64,000 bases of DNA from Arctopsyche grandis (lineage: Eukaryota > Arthropoda > Insecta > Trichoptera > Hydropsychidae). A program made the translations under genes and the position numbers. The notes beneath the pieces are model-generated. The model was not told the DNA's origin. It saw nothing but the letters and a program-made list of their open reading frames with translations, and made no database searches. The stretch covers positions 11,919,001-11,983,000 of the forward strand of contig NC_135364.1 of the NCBI RefSeq assembly GCF_051622035.1, given 5' to 3'. Of this stretch, positions 23,237 through 34,716 are shown one piece after another. Position 1 is the stretch's first letter, and every line of letters begins with the position of its first letter.

Positions 23237-24096
23237 TTTGTTATATTATTTGTAATTTAGTAAATGTAAAATGTTACATTTATATTTCCACTGCAGACAA
23301 ATAAAATATGTATCATAAAGTAATGAAAATCGTATGTAAATACAAAATAAAATAAAAATAATATTTACCGAGAAAATTCACAAGACAGCAAAATGACAGC
23401 AGCAATATGGCGTTTATCGATATAATATTGCCATATAAAATATTAGACCTGCCTATAATGTGGTTAGATGCAAAAAATAGTACAAATAAAATGAAATATG
23501 TTATATTTTATAAATATATAAAATGTCCTGGTCGCTAGCGATCAGAGTGATGTATTCTTTTTTTATTTTTGAAGTTTGTTATTGTTTATTTTGAAATGAA
23601 ACTTCAAATGATGAAACAAAATCTTTATCAAATACAAAAAATGACGTTTGTAAAAAAACGATCGATGCTCGCCGATTGGTCCATGATTTCAAGCATAATA
23701 AACATAGATGTTCTACATCTATGATAATAAATGGATAATACTTGGTGAAATTTGTTCCCATCAATATAGTCTAATACACATTCAATTTCATTATTTTATT
23801 TACGTATGCAAGTAGTAACGGTAGATGAAGTTTTGTGATCATGCAAAAATTCGATCGTGAGATTTTGATTGATTTGAACGCAGAATCGATCGCCGATCAG
23901 TTTTTGTGGTTTAGAAAAAAATGTGAATGTGTGTTTTTTTTTGTTTGTATGTCAAAAACTGATTAACCTATAAATTATTATTTTATCGATCCTTGAAGCT
24001 AATTTTTTTATTTAACACACTTATAATCGTTAACGCGTTTATTCCAAGAAGAATGTTCAAACCCAAGGTTCAAGTATTTTACCAAAAATATTCATC
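23237..24096. other. PI31 promoter side and intergenic DNA
   Basis: Contains the presumed 5' flank of the PI31-like gene (23237-23420), then AT-rich DNA without genes. No TATA box could be assigned. A cluster of cgatcg words (23660-23900) is notable only in composition. Confidence 0.4.
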
Positions 24097-24099
24097 TTA

Positions 24100-25043
24100 T
24101 GGTGCTTACGGACTAAACCAACAATGATTTTGGGCCAACTTTTTAACCAGCAGTAGCGTACAAAATATCGAAATATAAATTAAATTTTAAAATTGAAATT
24201 AAATATCAAAATCAAGCTAAAGAGCGAGATTGAGCTAAAATTAGATCATCGTTGATGTTTTGAATTACAACAATATTTTGAATTACGACGATACCGCATT
24301 TAAAACCAGAGAAATATTATAATTTCTCTGCGTACGAGCGAAAAAAAATATTGTTAAAGTCGTTACGAGATGTTACTGTATTTCCACTTGGATGATCGAT
24401 AAAAAAAAAACAATTCATAAAAAAACGCGGTGTCGGATGTCGGTGATTTGTCAAAGGGTTTTTTTTCTTTCGTCGAAATAAAATTAATAATCACACATTA
24501 TCAGATAAATTTTACCTCTGAAATGATTTAATTACTTGATTTATTTCGACGAGAGAAACAATTGAAGCATAAAAAAATCCGTTTGATGTGACCGACAACA
24601 CCCCGGGTTAGCAAAAATCGTTGGATCACCCATACTAATACATGATATATTCTCAGTAACTGCGCATTACGGGGAAGTAAAAATAATAATTCTTTGATTT
24701 TTTTTCGATCTTAGTGCGTATCTTCGTAAGTCAAAACATCTTCGACAAACAAAAGTCGAGGATTACCTGTATGTGATTGTTGATGATCTAATTTTAGGTC
24801 AATCTCGAAAATTTATTTAAATTGTGCATGTTCTGTTTTAACTTTCAATATTTAATTTTAATTTTAATATAATGATTATAATTTTATTTTGATACTTGAA
24901 TTTAATTTTTATATAATAATAATAGTTTTAATTTTGATATTTAATTTCAATTTTTAAATTTAATTTTTATTTCGATATTTTGTACGCTACTGGTTTTTAA
25001 AGTTGGCCTGTGGGCCGTTCGTTGGCTTGGTGCGTACGCACCA
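24100..25043. mobile_element. Long inverted-repeat element with TTA duplications (Harbinger-like MITE)
   Basis: A 944-bp element is flanked by TTA (24097-24099 and 25044-25046). Arms start tggtgcttacg on the left and, read inward, tggtgcgtacg on the right. They stay alignable for ~160-250 bp: shared cagtagcgtacaaaatatcg, then an AT-rich stretch, then gagattgagctaaaattag versus gagattgacctaaaattag. There is no transposase frame. The TTA duplication suggests the PIF/Harbinger superfamily; the class call is inference. Confidence 0.8.
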
Positions 25044-25046
25044 TTA

Positions 25047-25520
25047 GTCGATTAAAAGAATTTACACCGCACGGGTAAGTTTTTTTAATGAAAATATACA
25101 TATGTATGTCTGACGCGCTAGATCACGTGGAGGCAATGATGGTAACAATTTTTAATATAAAATTTAAAAATATAAACTTAGATTTAATACCACTATTTGT
25201 ATGATCTGTCTTAATCACAGCAGTTTTTTTATTATTATCCTATTTTTTTTTTATTTATTAAAAGAAAATACTTCTCATTCAATAAAAATACTTTGATCTT
25301 TAATTAACACTAAAATTCCCAATAACAATCTAAGTATACTAAAACTTATTAAAATTAAACTATAAATTAAACAAACGGATTTCTTATAAATAATTTAAAA
25401 TGTTAAATACATATAAGAATATTTGAATATAAAATTAGATTAATAAATAAAAAAAAAATTAATTTAAAAATAAATTATAATATCTAGAAATTTACAAGCG
25501 CTGTTTCGGTGATTAAATTT
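25047..25520. repeat. Low-complexity AT-rich stretch
   Basis: Long A- and T-runs with almost no G/C, especially 25230-25490. It holds no gene and looks like decayed or intrinsically AT-rich DNA. Confidence 0.6.
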
Positions 25521-25762
25521 CAAATGTGAATCGCTACCAGGATAACCACTGCTACGAAAATCGCTCGCGCGGATTTCTCGTCGCATAGGAAAATTGCCCA
25601 AATAATGCTCAAAACTGCCCAAATCTCGCAAAAAAAGCATTTTCTGAGCAATATTTGGGCAGTTTTCTGTACGGCAATTTTCCTGTGTGACGAATTTTCA
25701 TGCGACAGGAGCCGCGCGAGCAATTTTCGTAGTGGCGGTTATTCCAGTAACGATTCACATTT
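25521..25762. mobile_element. Near-complete palindromic MITE
   Basis: Almost the entire 242 bp folds on itself: the left arm 25521-25626 is complementary to 25657-25762. Ends are caaatgtgaatcg and cgattcacatttg. Inner paired words include tacgaaaatcgctcgcgcgg and ggaaaattgcc. The loop is about 30 bases. Small mismatches and short gaps occur. There is no coding potential beyond the symmetric open frames that a palindrome creates. The flanking duplication is not clear. Confidence 0.85.
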
Positions 25763-25832
25763 GGGATATAACCCGTTTACCCAAAGCGCCACACTTATTC
25801 TATTCAACAATGTACTATCTCTGAAGCCGCCA

Positions 25833-25956
25833 TTCCACCGAATACGTTAACGCAGAGGTATCGCAACTGACGACCGCGACAGAACATACGTCAACGCAAC
25901 GTATGTGCATTCGTATGGGCAAAAACGGTACGTCTGCGTCAACGTATTCGGTGGAA
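25833..25956. mobile_element. Short MITE with ~30-bp inverted repeats
   Basis: The 124-bp unit starts ttccaccgaatacgttaacg. Read inward from the right it starts ttccaccgaatacgttgacg, and complementarity continues to cgcagaggta/cgcagacgta. Weaker similarity extends ~12 bases outward on each side (ctgaagccgc versus ctcaaggcgc), so the true ends may lie slightly outside. No coding capacity. Confidence 0.75.
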
Positions 25957-26189
25957 GAGCGCCTTGAGATTATCTGTTGCATTATTGCATGATATGAAAT
26001 CGGGTTGATAAAAATTTTAAAAGCGACACTTTTTAGTGTGACATGTACCCGCGCAACGTAGTTCTGTATGATAAAATGATAAAATTCAGGGCAAATGACA
26101 CGAGTGGCTAATAGCTGTGATGCGATTCCTAGTAAGGCTGACTAATTTGTAAGATAACACCGAAAACAAGTCGCCAATGAACAGAATCA

Positions 26190-26437
26190 ATGTCGCGGTC
26201 GAGTTTGCGAGCGCAGTGGGTTGGCACCGCCGAGTAGGGATCGAACGTGAGATGGCGTTGTCAGTGAGGGGCCAGTCGGCCGCCACGGCGCGCCGCGTCG
26301 GCCCGCGCCGCTCTCTGTTGCGTTGAACCGCGCCCGCCGCCACCCGCCACCCGCCACCCGCACCCGCCACCCGCAACCCGCAACCGCACCTGATCGCAAA
26401 CCACCCACAGCCCGGCTCAGCCCAGCCCAGCCCAGCC
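26190..26437 (+). promoter_or_regulatory. GC/CpG-rich promoter and 5' UTR of the kinesin gene
   Basis: A sharp GC-rich island immediately precedes the kinesin start codon. It contains a degenerate tandem run of cacccgc-type units (about 26339-26392) and repeated cccag units (26411-26436) leading into the ATG. The transcription start cannot be fixed. Composition contrasts strongly with the AT-rich surroundings. Confidence 0.6.
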
Positions 26438-26492
26438 ATGGCCACCGACAAAATTCGCGTGGCGGTGCGAGTCCGACCCTTCAGCCGCAGAG
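26438..26492 (+). CDS. Khc-73: Kinesin-3 motor (Khc-73/KIF13 type), coding exon 1
   Basis: ATG at 26438 opens MATDKIRVAVRVRPFSRR, the conserved first beta strand of the kinesin motor domain, and ends in phase 1 at aga g/gtgagt. Khc-73 is a plus-end-directed kinesin-3 that works with Discs large in spindle orientation and carries endosomal cargo. The start is favoured because the motor domain in this family begins only a few residues after the initiator. The rest of the protein (P-loop, switch motifs, FHA domain, tail) is not in this window. Confidence 0.93.
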
Positions 26493-28837
26493 GTGAGTCG
26501 CAACGCAACGCTAAGCAACGCACGTACCGCACTCGCACTTGCACTCGCAATCGCAATCACCCGCCCGCCCCCTCCCCCTCCACTCACTCCCCCACACCAC
26601 CCCCGCACCCCGCCCTCCCCTCGCGCCATCTCTTGACATATGCGTTCGATTGACAGTTTTCGCACTCTCGGATATGCTCGTGTCGAAAACATGTTTCGAT
26701 CCCTTTTTAAATCGCGTCCAACGTTCAAACGCTCTCTCTGTTGATGTTTTTTTTATCTTTTGTTTTCATTTTTTCTCAAATTACACACGTCGAGTGTAAT
26801 TTGAAAACAAATGAGTTTAATTGAAATCGTTTTAATTGCGTACGATTGTTGACTTTTCTAGAAAATGTTAAAAAATCGATAATTGCATATGATTTTTTTT
26901 TGCATGAATTTAATATGTTGTAACACGATTTTGAAAAAAAAATCGGCCTATTATAAAATCTAATAATAAAACCTTGTCAAGTCGAGTTCGATGTTAATCT
27001 GTTTGAATCATCGTCATATGTATATAATCGCGCCGTTGATGATTTTTCCGTAATTTTCCGGCGGTGCGTCATAGTTTTGAATCGCTCGGCTGATTTAGAA
27101 CTTCAAAGATAAAAAAATTTGACGAAGATTATTGATTAGGCACTCACCCAAATTATTGCTTTAAAATTTTGTACAATTTCAATTATGTATTTGTATATAT
27201 ATCAGTAATTCTTTGAATATATGTATGTACATATAATAGTATGAAAGGTGAAATTGTTGCATGGTTTATTTTATGCAATATTTCGAGAAGCTGATTAATT
27301 TGCGCTAATTTCGGGTAATGTTTACATGTTGTATGTAGACTTTCGTAATGATTTTCCGACGAAGTTTATATTGCGACGATTTAACTATGTAGAACAAATG
27401 TGCTCTGAATCGATACCGTATGATTTACTATTCGCAATAACGTATCACGTATGCGAAGATTATCCTTGACACGTATTAACGAATAATTTTTACATTATTT
27501 TCATTTAAATCTAACGAAAGTTATGCGATGTTGGTTTAAATCTGGTAATCGTTGAAAAATTAAATGTCTTGTACGAAAAAAATATAATTATTGAGATTTA
27601 TGCAAATGTACGCTCAACCATGTAAATTTGTTTGAATATTAAATATTAAAATTTTTTTTTTGTGTAATTGTGGGATTCTTGTTTATTTTCGTTATTACAT
27701 GACAGAACATGTAGTAAAATAAACTGTTATTGACTTTTAATTGATTTTTTTTTGCATCTGCATTTCGTTATGAAACTGTGATAGATATCTGGGGCGGCAG
27801 GGTGTGGCGAATTGTGAGATATTTAATTATATTTTCTTTTTTTTTATTTATTCATCGAGCCTTGACCTTTGGAATTGATGATCACCATACTATTTTAATA
27901 ATGGTTACGTTGATTTAAAGTTTTTTTTTTGTATTATTTGATATTAAATCGGCAAAATGTGTGCCGTATTTATACGCGATATTCCAATGTTTTCCTAGTA
28001 AGTCAATCTTATCTCCGATTAACAAGGATGCGATTAGATAACAACCTGTAGGCGATGCGCTCGTCTCTGAATATTGCATTAATACAAATGAGACCAATAA
28101 TATTCAGTGTTTTCGCTAAAAAACCCATTTTAATATTCATATAATACATTGTATGTATGTACGTAAATATCACGTCTTAGAAGTACAATAGCTCACACCA
28201 AACTTAGTTATTGATGAAAATGTCTTCTTATTATTTTTATTAAAAGCTTTTGTTTAGTTTAGCATGTTTCTGTCGTTCGTCTTTTTTTTTCAGCTGAGTC
28301 ACTTCCAATTGTCAAATCGGTCTGAAATTTCGCATACTTTTTTTTTGTCTAAGAATTCTTTTGACATTTTAAAATACATCAAATACATTTGGTATTTTTA
28401 TATTACTATCAGAGTACATTGGTAATTTTTACAAATGTACAAGATTTGTTAGTTTTATTTGTAATCTCAAATCAGAATTCAATTCCTTTCCAAAACCACT
28501 CATACAATGTAAACGGGTAAAATGCTAATTGAAAGTCAAAGGAACTTACAATTCGTTTCCGTGTTTTTTTGTTTTAATATTCAATTTTATCGCAACATTA
28601 TCTGCCTCCTGCTTGTTAATTCCTTAGAAAAACCATTTTTTTGCTCTCTTGTTTTGAACACTGATGGAACGGTTTAGTGCTATTTGCAATTGCGACTCCA
28701 AGGGGTGAGTTTTAACCTGGATTTCCATAGCATAGATCAGGCGAGCTAGCGTTTTTTATATGTGAAAAACTATCTAAAAAAACACTTGTCGCGTGCCACT
28801 CTGTGTGTCTGTAAATCTAATGATCACTATATGTACC

Positions 28838-29094
28838 CAGTGGTGTCACCCCAATTTTGGAACAACGGGTGCCCAAATTTTTCTTTTCAAAATATTTATT
28901 TTGACAATATATATATTATACATTTTTTTTCATCCAAGGCATTATTACATGAAAGTTCATTAAATTTTCAAGATTTGTATAATTTTTGACAAAAATTATA
29001 TGAATTTTAAATTAAATAACGGGTTTTCGGAAACTTTTGATTTTTAACAACGGGTTTCCGGAAACCCATGGAAACCATTAGGGTGACACCACTG
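28838..29094. mobile_element. hAT-type MITE
   Basis: A 257-bp element with inverted ends cagtggtgtcacccc and, read inward from the right, cagtggtgtcaccct. Flanking octamers are tatgtacc (28830-28837) and tatgtacg (29095-29102), matching at 7 of 8 positions. Inside are paired-looking words acgggtttccggaaaccc and aacgggttttcgga. No transposase. Confidence 0.88.
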
Positions 29095-29657
29095 TATGTA
29101 CGTTACTAAGTTGATGGACCCTAGGGGTTTATTAATATATTCAGGAGTATAGAAATATAAACATCAAATAAGATAAAAAAAATAAAAAAATCAAAAGCAA
29201 AGAAAACCGAAAAGAAAATATTTTACAACTCAAAATAAGTATAATAAGAAAATATTTTACAACTCGAAAATAACATAAGCAAGACAAAAAAAAGACAAAC
29301 TTAAATTAAAATTAATTTTAATTTTGTAAATTATACTAACAATTACCTAGTTTGGCCTCTAAAGTGACCATTTTTTTATTCATGCCCTAATTACCGTCCG
29401 ATGCTTCTGATCACGTTTGCTTGATTTTTTTCATTTGTCAAGTTTTCTTCAAATTGCATGCTTGTATTTCGTAAATTTAAATCGATTGTTCTTATTTTGA
29501 AAACGATGCATAAAATACATGTACAGTAAGTAAGTATGCTAAAATTGAAAATTCTATTCGTCGAAATGAAAAAAATAAAAAAATAAAATAAAAATTGATA
29601 ACACAATTTTCAAGGACCGTGATATACATATGAATAAGAACACACAGAGCTATACTA

Positions 29658-29920
29658 TATGAAGGGTATAAAAGCAAAGGTGCCTATGTCCACTTACATA
29701 AGTTCATTTAGAGTAAAACGAGATAAACGTTTTTGAGCTTGTGAAAGCGATTATGCTTACTAACATAGAAGCCAGTATTTTATGCTTTTACTTATGAATA
29801 GAATAAAACTAACCCGAGATCCATTATTAAACAATAACACAAAATATTGCGAAAAAAATGCATTCACAGTTAATTTTTGTGTGTGTGGACATAGGCACCT
29901 TTGCTTTTATACCCCTCATA
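29658..29920. mobile_element. MITE with a highly conserved inverted repeat and TA flanks
   Basis: The left end tatgaagggtataaaagc continues through aaaggtgcctatgtccac. The right end is its reverse complement with a single difference over 36 bases. The 190-bp interior is AT-rich and non-coding. If the element starts at tga, it is flanked by TA on both sides, as for Tc1/mariner-type insertions. The near identity of the ends implies recent amplification or selection on the ends. Confidence 0.8.
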
Positions 29921-31118
29921 TGTAGTCGCACCACAGAAAGTCAACATCAGAGCAATCACCACTTTCTACGGTATGCACGTGTGTCAGCCGTTCGACGGTC
30001 ATCGTTCGTCATTTTATACATTAACCGAGGTGAAATATCGAACGAATCGGTTCGTTCAACTTGACCCGTTAACCTCCGGACGTGCTGTTATTACACTTCG
30101 GTTACGCTCCGTTTACACGGGATGGAACGTTCGTTCATCAATTGCACAGAAATGAAAGATTCTCTCGAATTAGACCGGCACACACATCACTATTGTTTGC
30201 GGCTATTTCGTACATACGATTTGGTTTGTTTTTTTTTTCGTATTGTCGTAGGTACGGGTTCTTTAGTTACCGATTAGGGCACATTCGTTGCACACACGTG
30301 CACTTACTTTAACGATCGCGTTTCTCGTGCTGCGATTGTACGAATCAGCGGTTCGTTTAAATTTGATCGACGCCAATCGATTGCGACGCGTTAATTATCC
30401 GCGTCATTTCCTATTTTCGATGGGTATTAATATTTTATTTTTCGTTTTGGAAATACTTCGTCGGAATCTTCGGATGCCGTAGTTTGTGGAATTAAGTGGG
30501 TCTCGTTGAATTTCAATCAACACGTTAACGGTCGCGATCAATAATTTCAAGGGTCTTCTTCGCCGGTCTGGTTGCTTTCAAGTATTTCGACGAATTATGT
30601 CTTAATTGATGCGAATTGGCTGGATTTTTATTTTTTTCAAGTTGAAATGCTTCTTTTCTATTTTGGGAATTTCGCGTATTTCATTGAAGCTTTTGCGATT
30701 TTGGGCGAAAACACACCCGAGTGGTATGGGAAGTCACGTGTCCTTGCCTTTCCGCTGTGCATGTGCAGAATGCATATGTTTGGGAGGTTGTACGTGTATG
30801 CATATCCATATGCAACCGTACAAGTTTCTCCTACATTTCTTCAAATATGGGATTCACCGTTATCGATCACTGTCAAGCAAGGATAAAATATCACCGAAAA
30901 CACTTCAGGGGGTGATTTTTAGGAATGTGCACCATGAATATGGGAGCTGCTTTTTTTTCGCATGTCTAAATTATCTAAAAAAATTAAACACGTACCACCA
31001 AGTGTGTTTTTGCCCTTGGTGGTATTGAAAAAGTTCGGGAGAGTATAGTAAAGCGACACGATGTGAAAACTTAATCCGAGGTTACAGTACAGATGTGACA
31101 GAAAGTGACGAACTATTA

Positions 31119-31521
31119 CACTGAGCAACAAACAAACATAAAAGAAAACTTAACGGAGCGGAGACTTACTAAGTTTGACCCACTGAATTCGAATATGACA
31201 ATAATTTTTGTCGAGTTGCTCTCATTTAAGAAATATGGGCGTTTAAAAAAATGGATTTTTGATTTTTAAAATTAGCTAGATAATTAATTATACATATTTT
31301 AAAGGAATAAATTAAAATCAATAGAAAAAAACATCTGACTATTGATTCCAATACTCACTTTTGGCACAGAAATACGAGATTTTGAATTAAAGATCGTATC
31401 TCTTAAACGATAGTAAGCCAACAAAAACTATTTTCATATTCGAATTCTGTGGGTCAAATTTAGTAAAGATTGATGTCTCAGCTTCAGTAAGTAAAAAAAT
31501 GTGATTTTTTGTTGCTCAGTG
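31119..31521. mobile_element. MITE with ~100-bp inverted repeats and TTA duplications
   Basis: A 403-bp element flanked by TTA (31116-31118 and 31522-31524). Ends are cactgagcaacaaa inverted on both sides. Pairing resumes inside with tttgacccactgaattcgaa versus tttgacccacagaattcgaa. No coding capacity. The TTA target is compatible with PIF/Harbinger. Confidence 0.82.
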
Positions 31522-31759
31522 TTATCAAAGTATCGGTTGTTCGATGATACTTTGTCCTCTGTGATAGTATGTTCATTGTGTACAATATGGAAGCAAACGT
31601 AATAAAATTTTGTCATATTAGACTAAAGTAGCGATAAATCGTGTTTATCAAGAACATATGTATATAATCGCTGATTATTTATTTTGAGAATCTTTTAAAT
31701 CTCTTTAATTTTCGATGTCTGTGAGATTTCGAGGTCTGATCAAATTCGCCGTACTTATA

Positions 31760-32310
31760 TATTTTTTGATTTTTAAATGCTTTTTATTATTACGAAATTA
31801 TGTTCACAATACATCTTATATCTATTTTAATAGCTACTGATCATTTTCTATTTTACAATTTAATTTAATTTGGTTATTAATCACAGTATTATATTATTCT
31901 AATGTTAATCTAAAGCATAATAGGAAAAAGAGCTCAAAAACCTATTTACAATCCTTATAAATGTTCATAATACATCTAATACATAATATTAATTAAAGAC
32001 TCTCTAAAGTCGATGACCTAAAGCCGATTGTGTTTAGGTAATCTGTGTTTATACCTGAAGGGTATAGACATTTTGTTGTAATCACCGAGACTCTTCACAA
32101 GTGTGTTAGTATGGTTAGTGATTCTGTCATAGAATCTACTGGTTAGTTTGTTAGTAATGTCTGTAACAAACGGAATATTATATATGGCATGCAGTTTTTT
32201 CAGGTTAGTATATATGGGTGTATTATAAATTATTTTTAGGGATTTATTTTGTATTACTTGGAACTTGGAAAGGTTAGTATTCGAAGCGTTATTCCATTTA
32301 CTTATATATA
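31760..32310 (-). mobile_element. Jockey-type LINE 3' end (RT C-terminus and 3' UTR)
   Basis: On the - strand an open frame ends at 32018 with NASNTNLSKFQVIQNKSLKI... and TNTLVKSLGDYNKMSIPFR, the C-terminal region that follows the reverse transcriptase of Jockey-type elements. It is followed by an AT-rich 3' UTR with ttgtaaataggtttttgagc, also present at 45330-45360. Two more copies of this UTR lie at 45300-45515 and 52365-52515. The 5' part, with endonuclease and RT core, is absent. Confidence 0.85.
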
Positions 32311-32741
32311 CATATATATATGTACATACATAGTTTGATATAATATCCCTTAAGCGGAATCTTGATTGTACATAATCCTCTTTTCGCTCTCGTCTCATCC
32401 AAAAAAGAGCGCCCACTTTTTGAGGACCGCGTCTCTCAAAGGGTATTCTCAACTGAGAAATTATTAATTCAATGTCGACAATTCTAATTTTAGATCAAGT
32501 TTCGGGGGTAATGCAAACTCCGTTGATGAAATTAGTTTTGCAAAGTACACACAAACATCGGAAACTTTCGCGTCGGAAGCGGAATAATCAATTTGTTTAA
32601 ATTTCCGGAAAAGTGAATTAATTCAACACCCTTTTTTCTTTTTACATCTTTTGAAAAAAAAATATAGACACAACCGCTCGATCGGGACAAAAACTTTGTT
32701 CAACTTTCTCTAGTGCGTAGGAATCTATATTATATACATAA

Positions 32742-33235
32742 TAATGCATCATCATCGTCATCATTCGCCATACACTGCTGAATGAAGGCATCTCCAACAC
32801 GCTTCCATTCGTCTACTATTTTGAGCAACTCTCGTCCATCTCATCCGATGCATTTTGTCCCCTGTGTCCTTCCTCGCACCCTTCTACATTTTCGTAGTTA
32901 CCATTCAAGCACTTCCTTCATCCATCTATCGTCCGTTATTCTATCTACGTGACCTGTTCAATGCCATTTCGATTTCTTTACTATTACCATTACATCAACC
33001 ACCTGTCATACTTCTAACCGATGTATTCAGTTTTCTATCTCTTCTAGTTATGCTAAGCATACAACGTTAAATACTTCTTTGAGTGCTTTGGACTTTATGC
33101 AGCATTCTAGCATTCAATGCCTAATTTTCGCAATCTCACGTCTCACTGGCAAGACACATTGATCTAAGATATCTTCATCTTCAGGCACAGTATGATTTTA
33201 GATTTGAATACGGCATTCATTCGCCCAAATGCAGT
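32742..33235 (-). mobile_element. RTE-type LINE 3' relic
   Basis: It starts with catcatcatcgtcatcat, the reverse of the RTE (ATG)n tail. It then follows the intact element at 48775 word for word with decay: attcgccatacactgctgaa, then tgctaagcatacaacg. Coding is destroyed by several frameshifts and small deletions. 5'-truncated near 33235. Confidence 0.88.
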
Positions 33236-34628
33236 CGATTATTTATTTCAATGCGTAGTTTTAATCTAATTTACTGTATATACTATGTAGGCATGTACAT
33301 ATCTGCAGTCGATTTTTCTTCGTTTTTGTTTTGTTGGAAAATATGAGAGGATTTATGTGAATTATACGGTGAAATTCGATCGATCAAGCGTGAGAATTTA
33401 ACTAGCTCACGAAAGCTGATGCTTTTCTGTAACAATTTGTGTACAGTTTAAGGACACGTTCGCGGAGTTCGATCGCGTTTAATCAACTCGCCGTCAAACT
33501 TCTTCAATTGAATTCGCCTTTGGCTCCTTTGACGATGACACTCTACACGTCGTGATAACAAGGACGTGTTAATGTGATTATCGACGTTTGTTATCTCCGT
33601 GTTGTTGTTGCTTAATGTCACCTCTCCGATTTCTGAACCATTTTAAAGGAGTTGTCTGAGCAAGTATGCGTTATGTAAATTTGACCATCTAATTACATAC
33701 AACGTATGTACGTATTATTAGCTGTGAGGGCAGAAATAATTTTGAATATAATAGAATGAAAAGTGACAGGTTTTAATCGTTTTTAAAAATGCTAGCCTTA
33801 TTCATATCCTTATAAGTAAAAACTTTACGTCATGATGATTCAGTTGCACTAGATTCTGAATATGCATTAATTGTATAATATATAAAAGAGACTACTCACC
33901 GGGTGATTTATCAAGCGGTAAGTCCTTCTGTAAATTGCTTGCTACGAATCATCGTCGCCGGCAATGCTATGAGCGACCTTACGAACGATTTATCGAGCAT
34001 TTCTGAAAATCTTCTGTCGAACAAAGATACTTTAGTCAATTTTGGAATGACGTTGTACGTATCTATATACATAAAATAAACATGAACAAGTATTTATGAT
34101 TGATTAAAATATGCGGTCTCATTTTAATGATATTTTAGTGTTAATTTTGGAATTTTCACTTGTCAACATTTTCGAGGAGTTGTTTCGGGACTCGCGGACC
34201 CACAAGTGGCATATTAATAATTATGCATTTAAGGGACAATTTCGCCAGCTGGGTCTCGTGGAACGATGCGCATACTTTATGGAGGAATTTGGGTATCCTT
34301 GAACAAAAAAAACTAAAAAAAGCGTGTCTGAAAGCGACGACACGCGCACTCCCACCGTTCATTATTTATTTAACACATAGCGGCCGGTTCGTCATTTGAT
34401 ACCCATCTGTTGACACGGTCTGCGCTCGTTTTAATTGTCAATATTTCCTCAAGCTACCCCCCCTAACAAATCAGCAGTTTAATTACACACGAAATGCTTG
34501 TTTATGCCATGTCCGACTGTGGTTTATTGCGATTTCGGCAAGATAATCCTCCACTGGGTTAATGATACGCTATATATGTATAAATATATTTGTATTTTTT
34601 TTGTTATATTTTTGTTTTGTAATTGCAG

Positions 34629-34716
34629 AACTGGAGCTGGATACGCAATGCGTCGTCGAAATGGAGGGGCAACAGACCATCTTGCAGTGTCCATCGTCTT
34701 TGGACAAGACGGACAG
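34629..34716 (+). CDS. Khc-73: Kinesin-3 motor (Khc-73/KIF13 type), coding exon 2
   Basis: Acceptor ttgtaattgcag and donor gacag/gtaatt define an 88-base exon that joins exon 1 in phase. It gives Glu, then LELDTQCVVEMEGQQTILQC, then PSSLDKTD and the first two bases of the next codon. The E-L-D-T-x-C-V-V-E-M-E pattern directly after RR is diagnostic of the Khc-73/KIF13 branch; other kinesin-3 members differ here. Exon 3, expected to encode the FAFDHCF strand before the P-loop, was not found in the remaining 29 kb. Confidence 0.92.

Larger units (their letters stand above)
26493..34628 (+). other. Kinesin intron 1 (about 8.1 kb)
   Basis: Bounded by gtgagt and ttgtaattgcag. It contains at least five mobile-element relics, listed separately: 28838-29094, 29658-29920, 31119-31521, 31760-32310 and 32742-33235. 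The remaining stretches (26493-28837, 29095-29657, 29921-31118, 33236-34628) hold no exon I can support. Several open frames at 29858-31028 are just low-stop sequence without motifs. The CpG-containing part at 29960-30560 might include an alternative promoter, but there is no direct sign of one. Confidence 0.7.

Noticed and set aside
26086..26556. 156-codon open frame on the - strand opposite kinesin exon 1
   Set aside because: It is produced by the GC-rich, stop-poor repeat in the leader, is Arg/Gly low-complexity, and lies antisense to a clear exon.
30572..31028. Overlapping open frames of 104 and 140 codons on the + strand in kinesin intron 1
   Set aside because: Two different frames are open over the same bases with no family resemblance; neither has exon borders.
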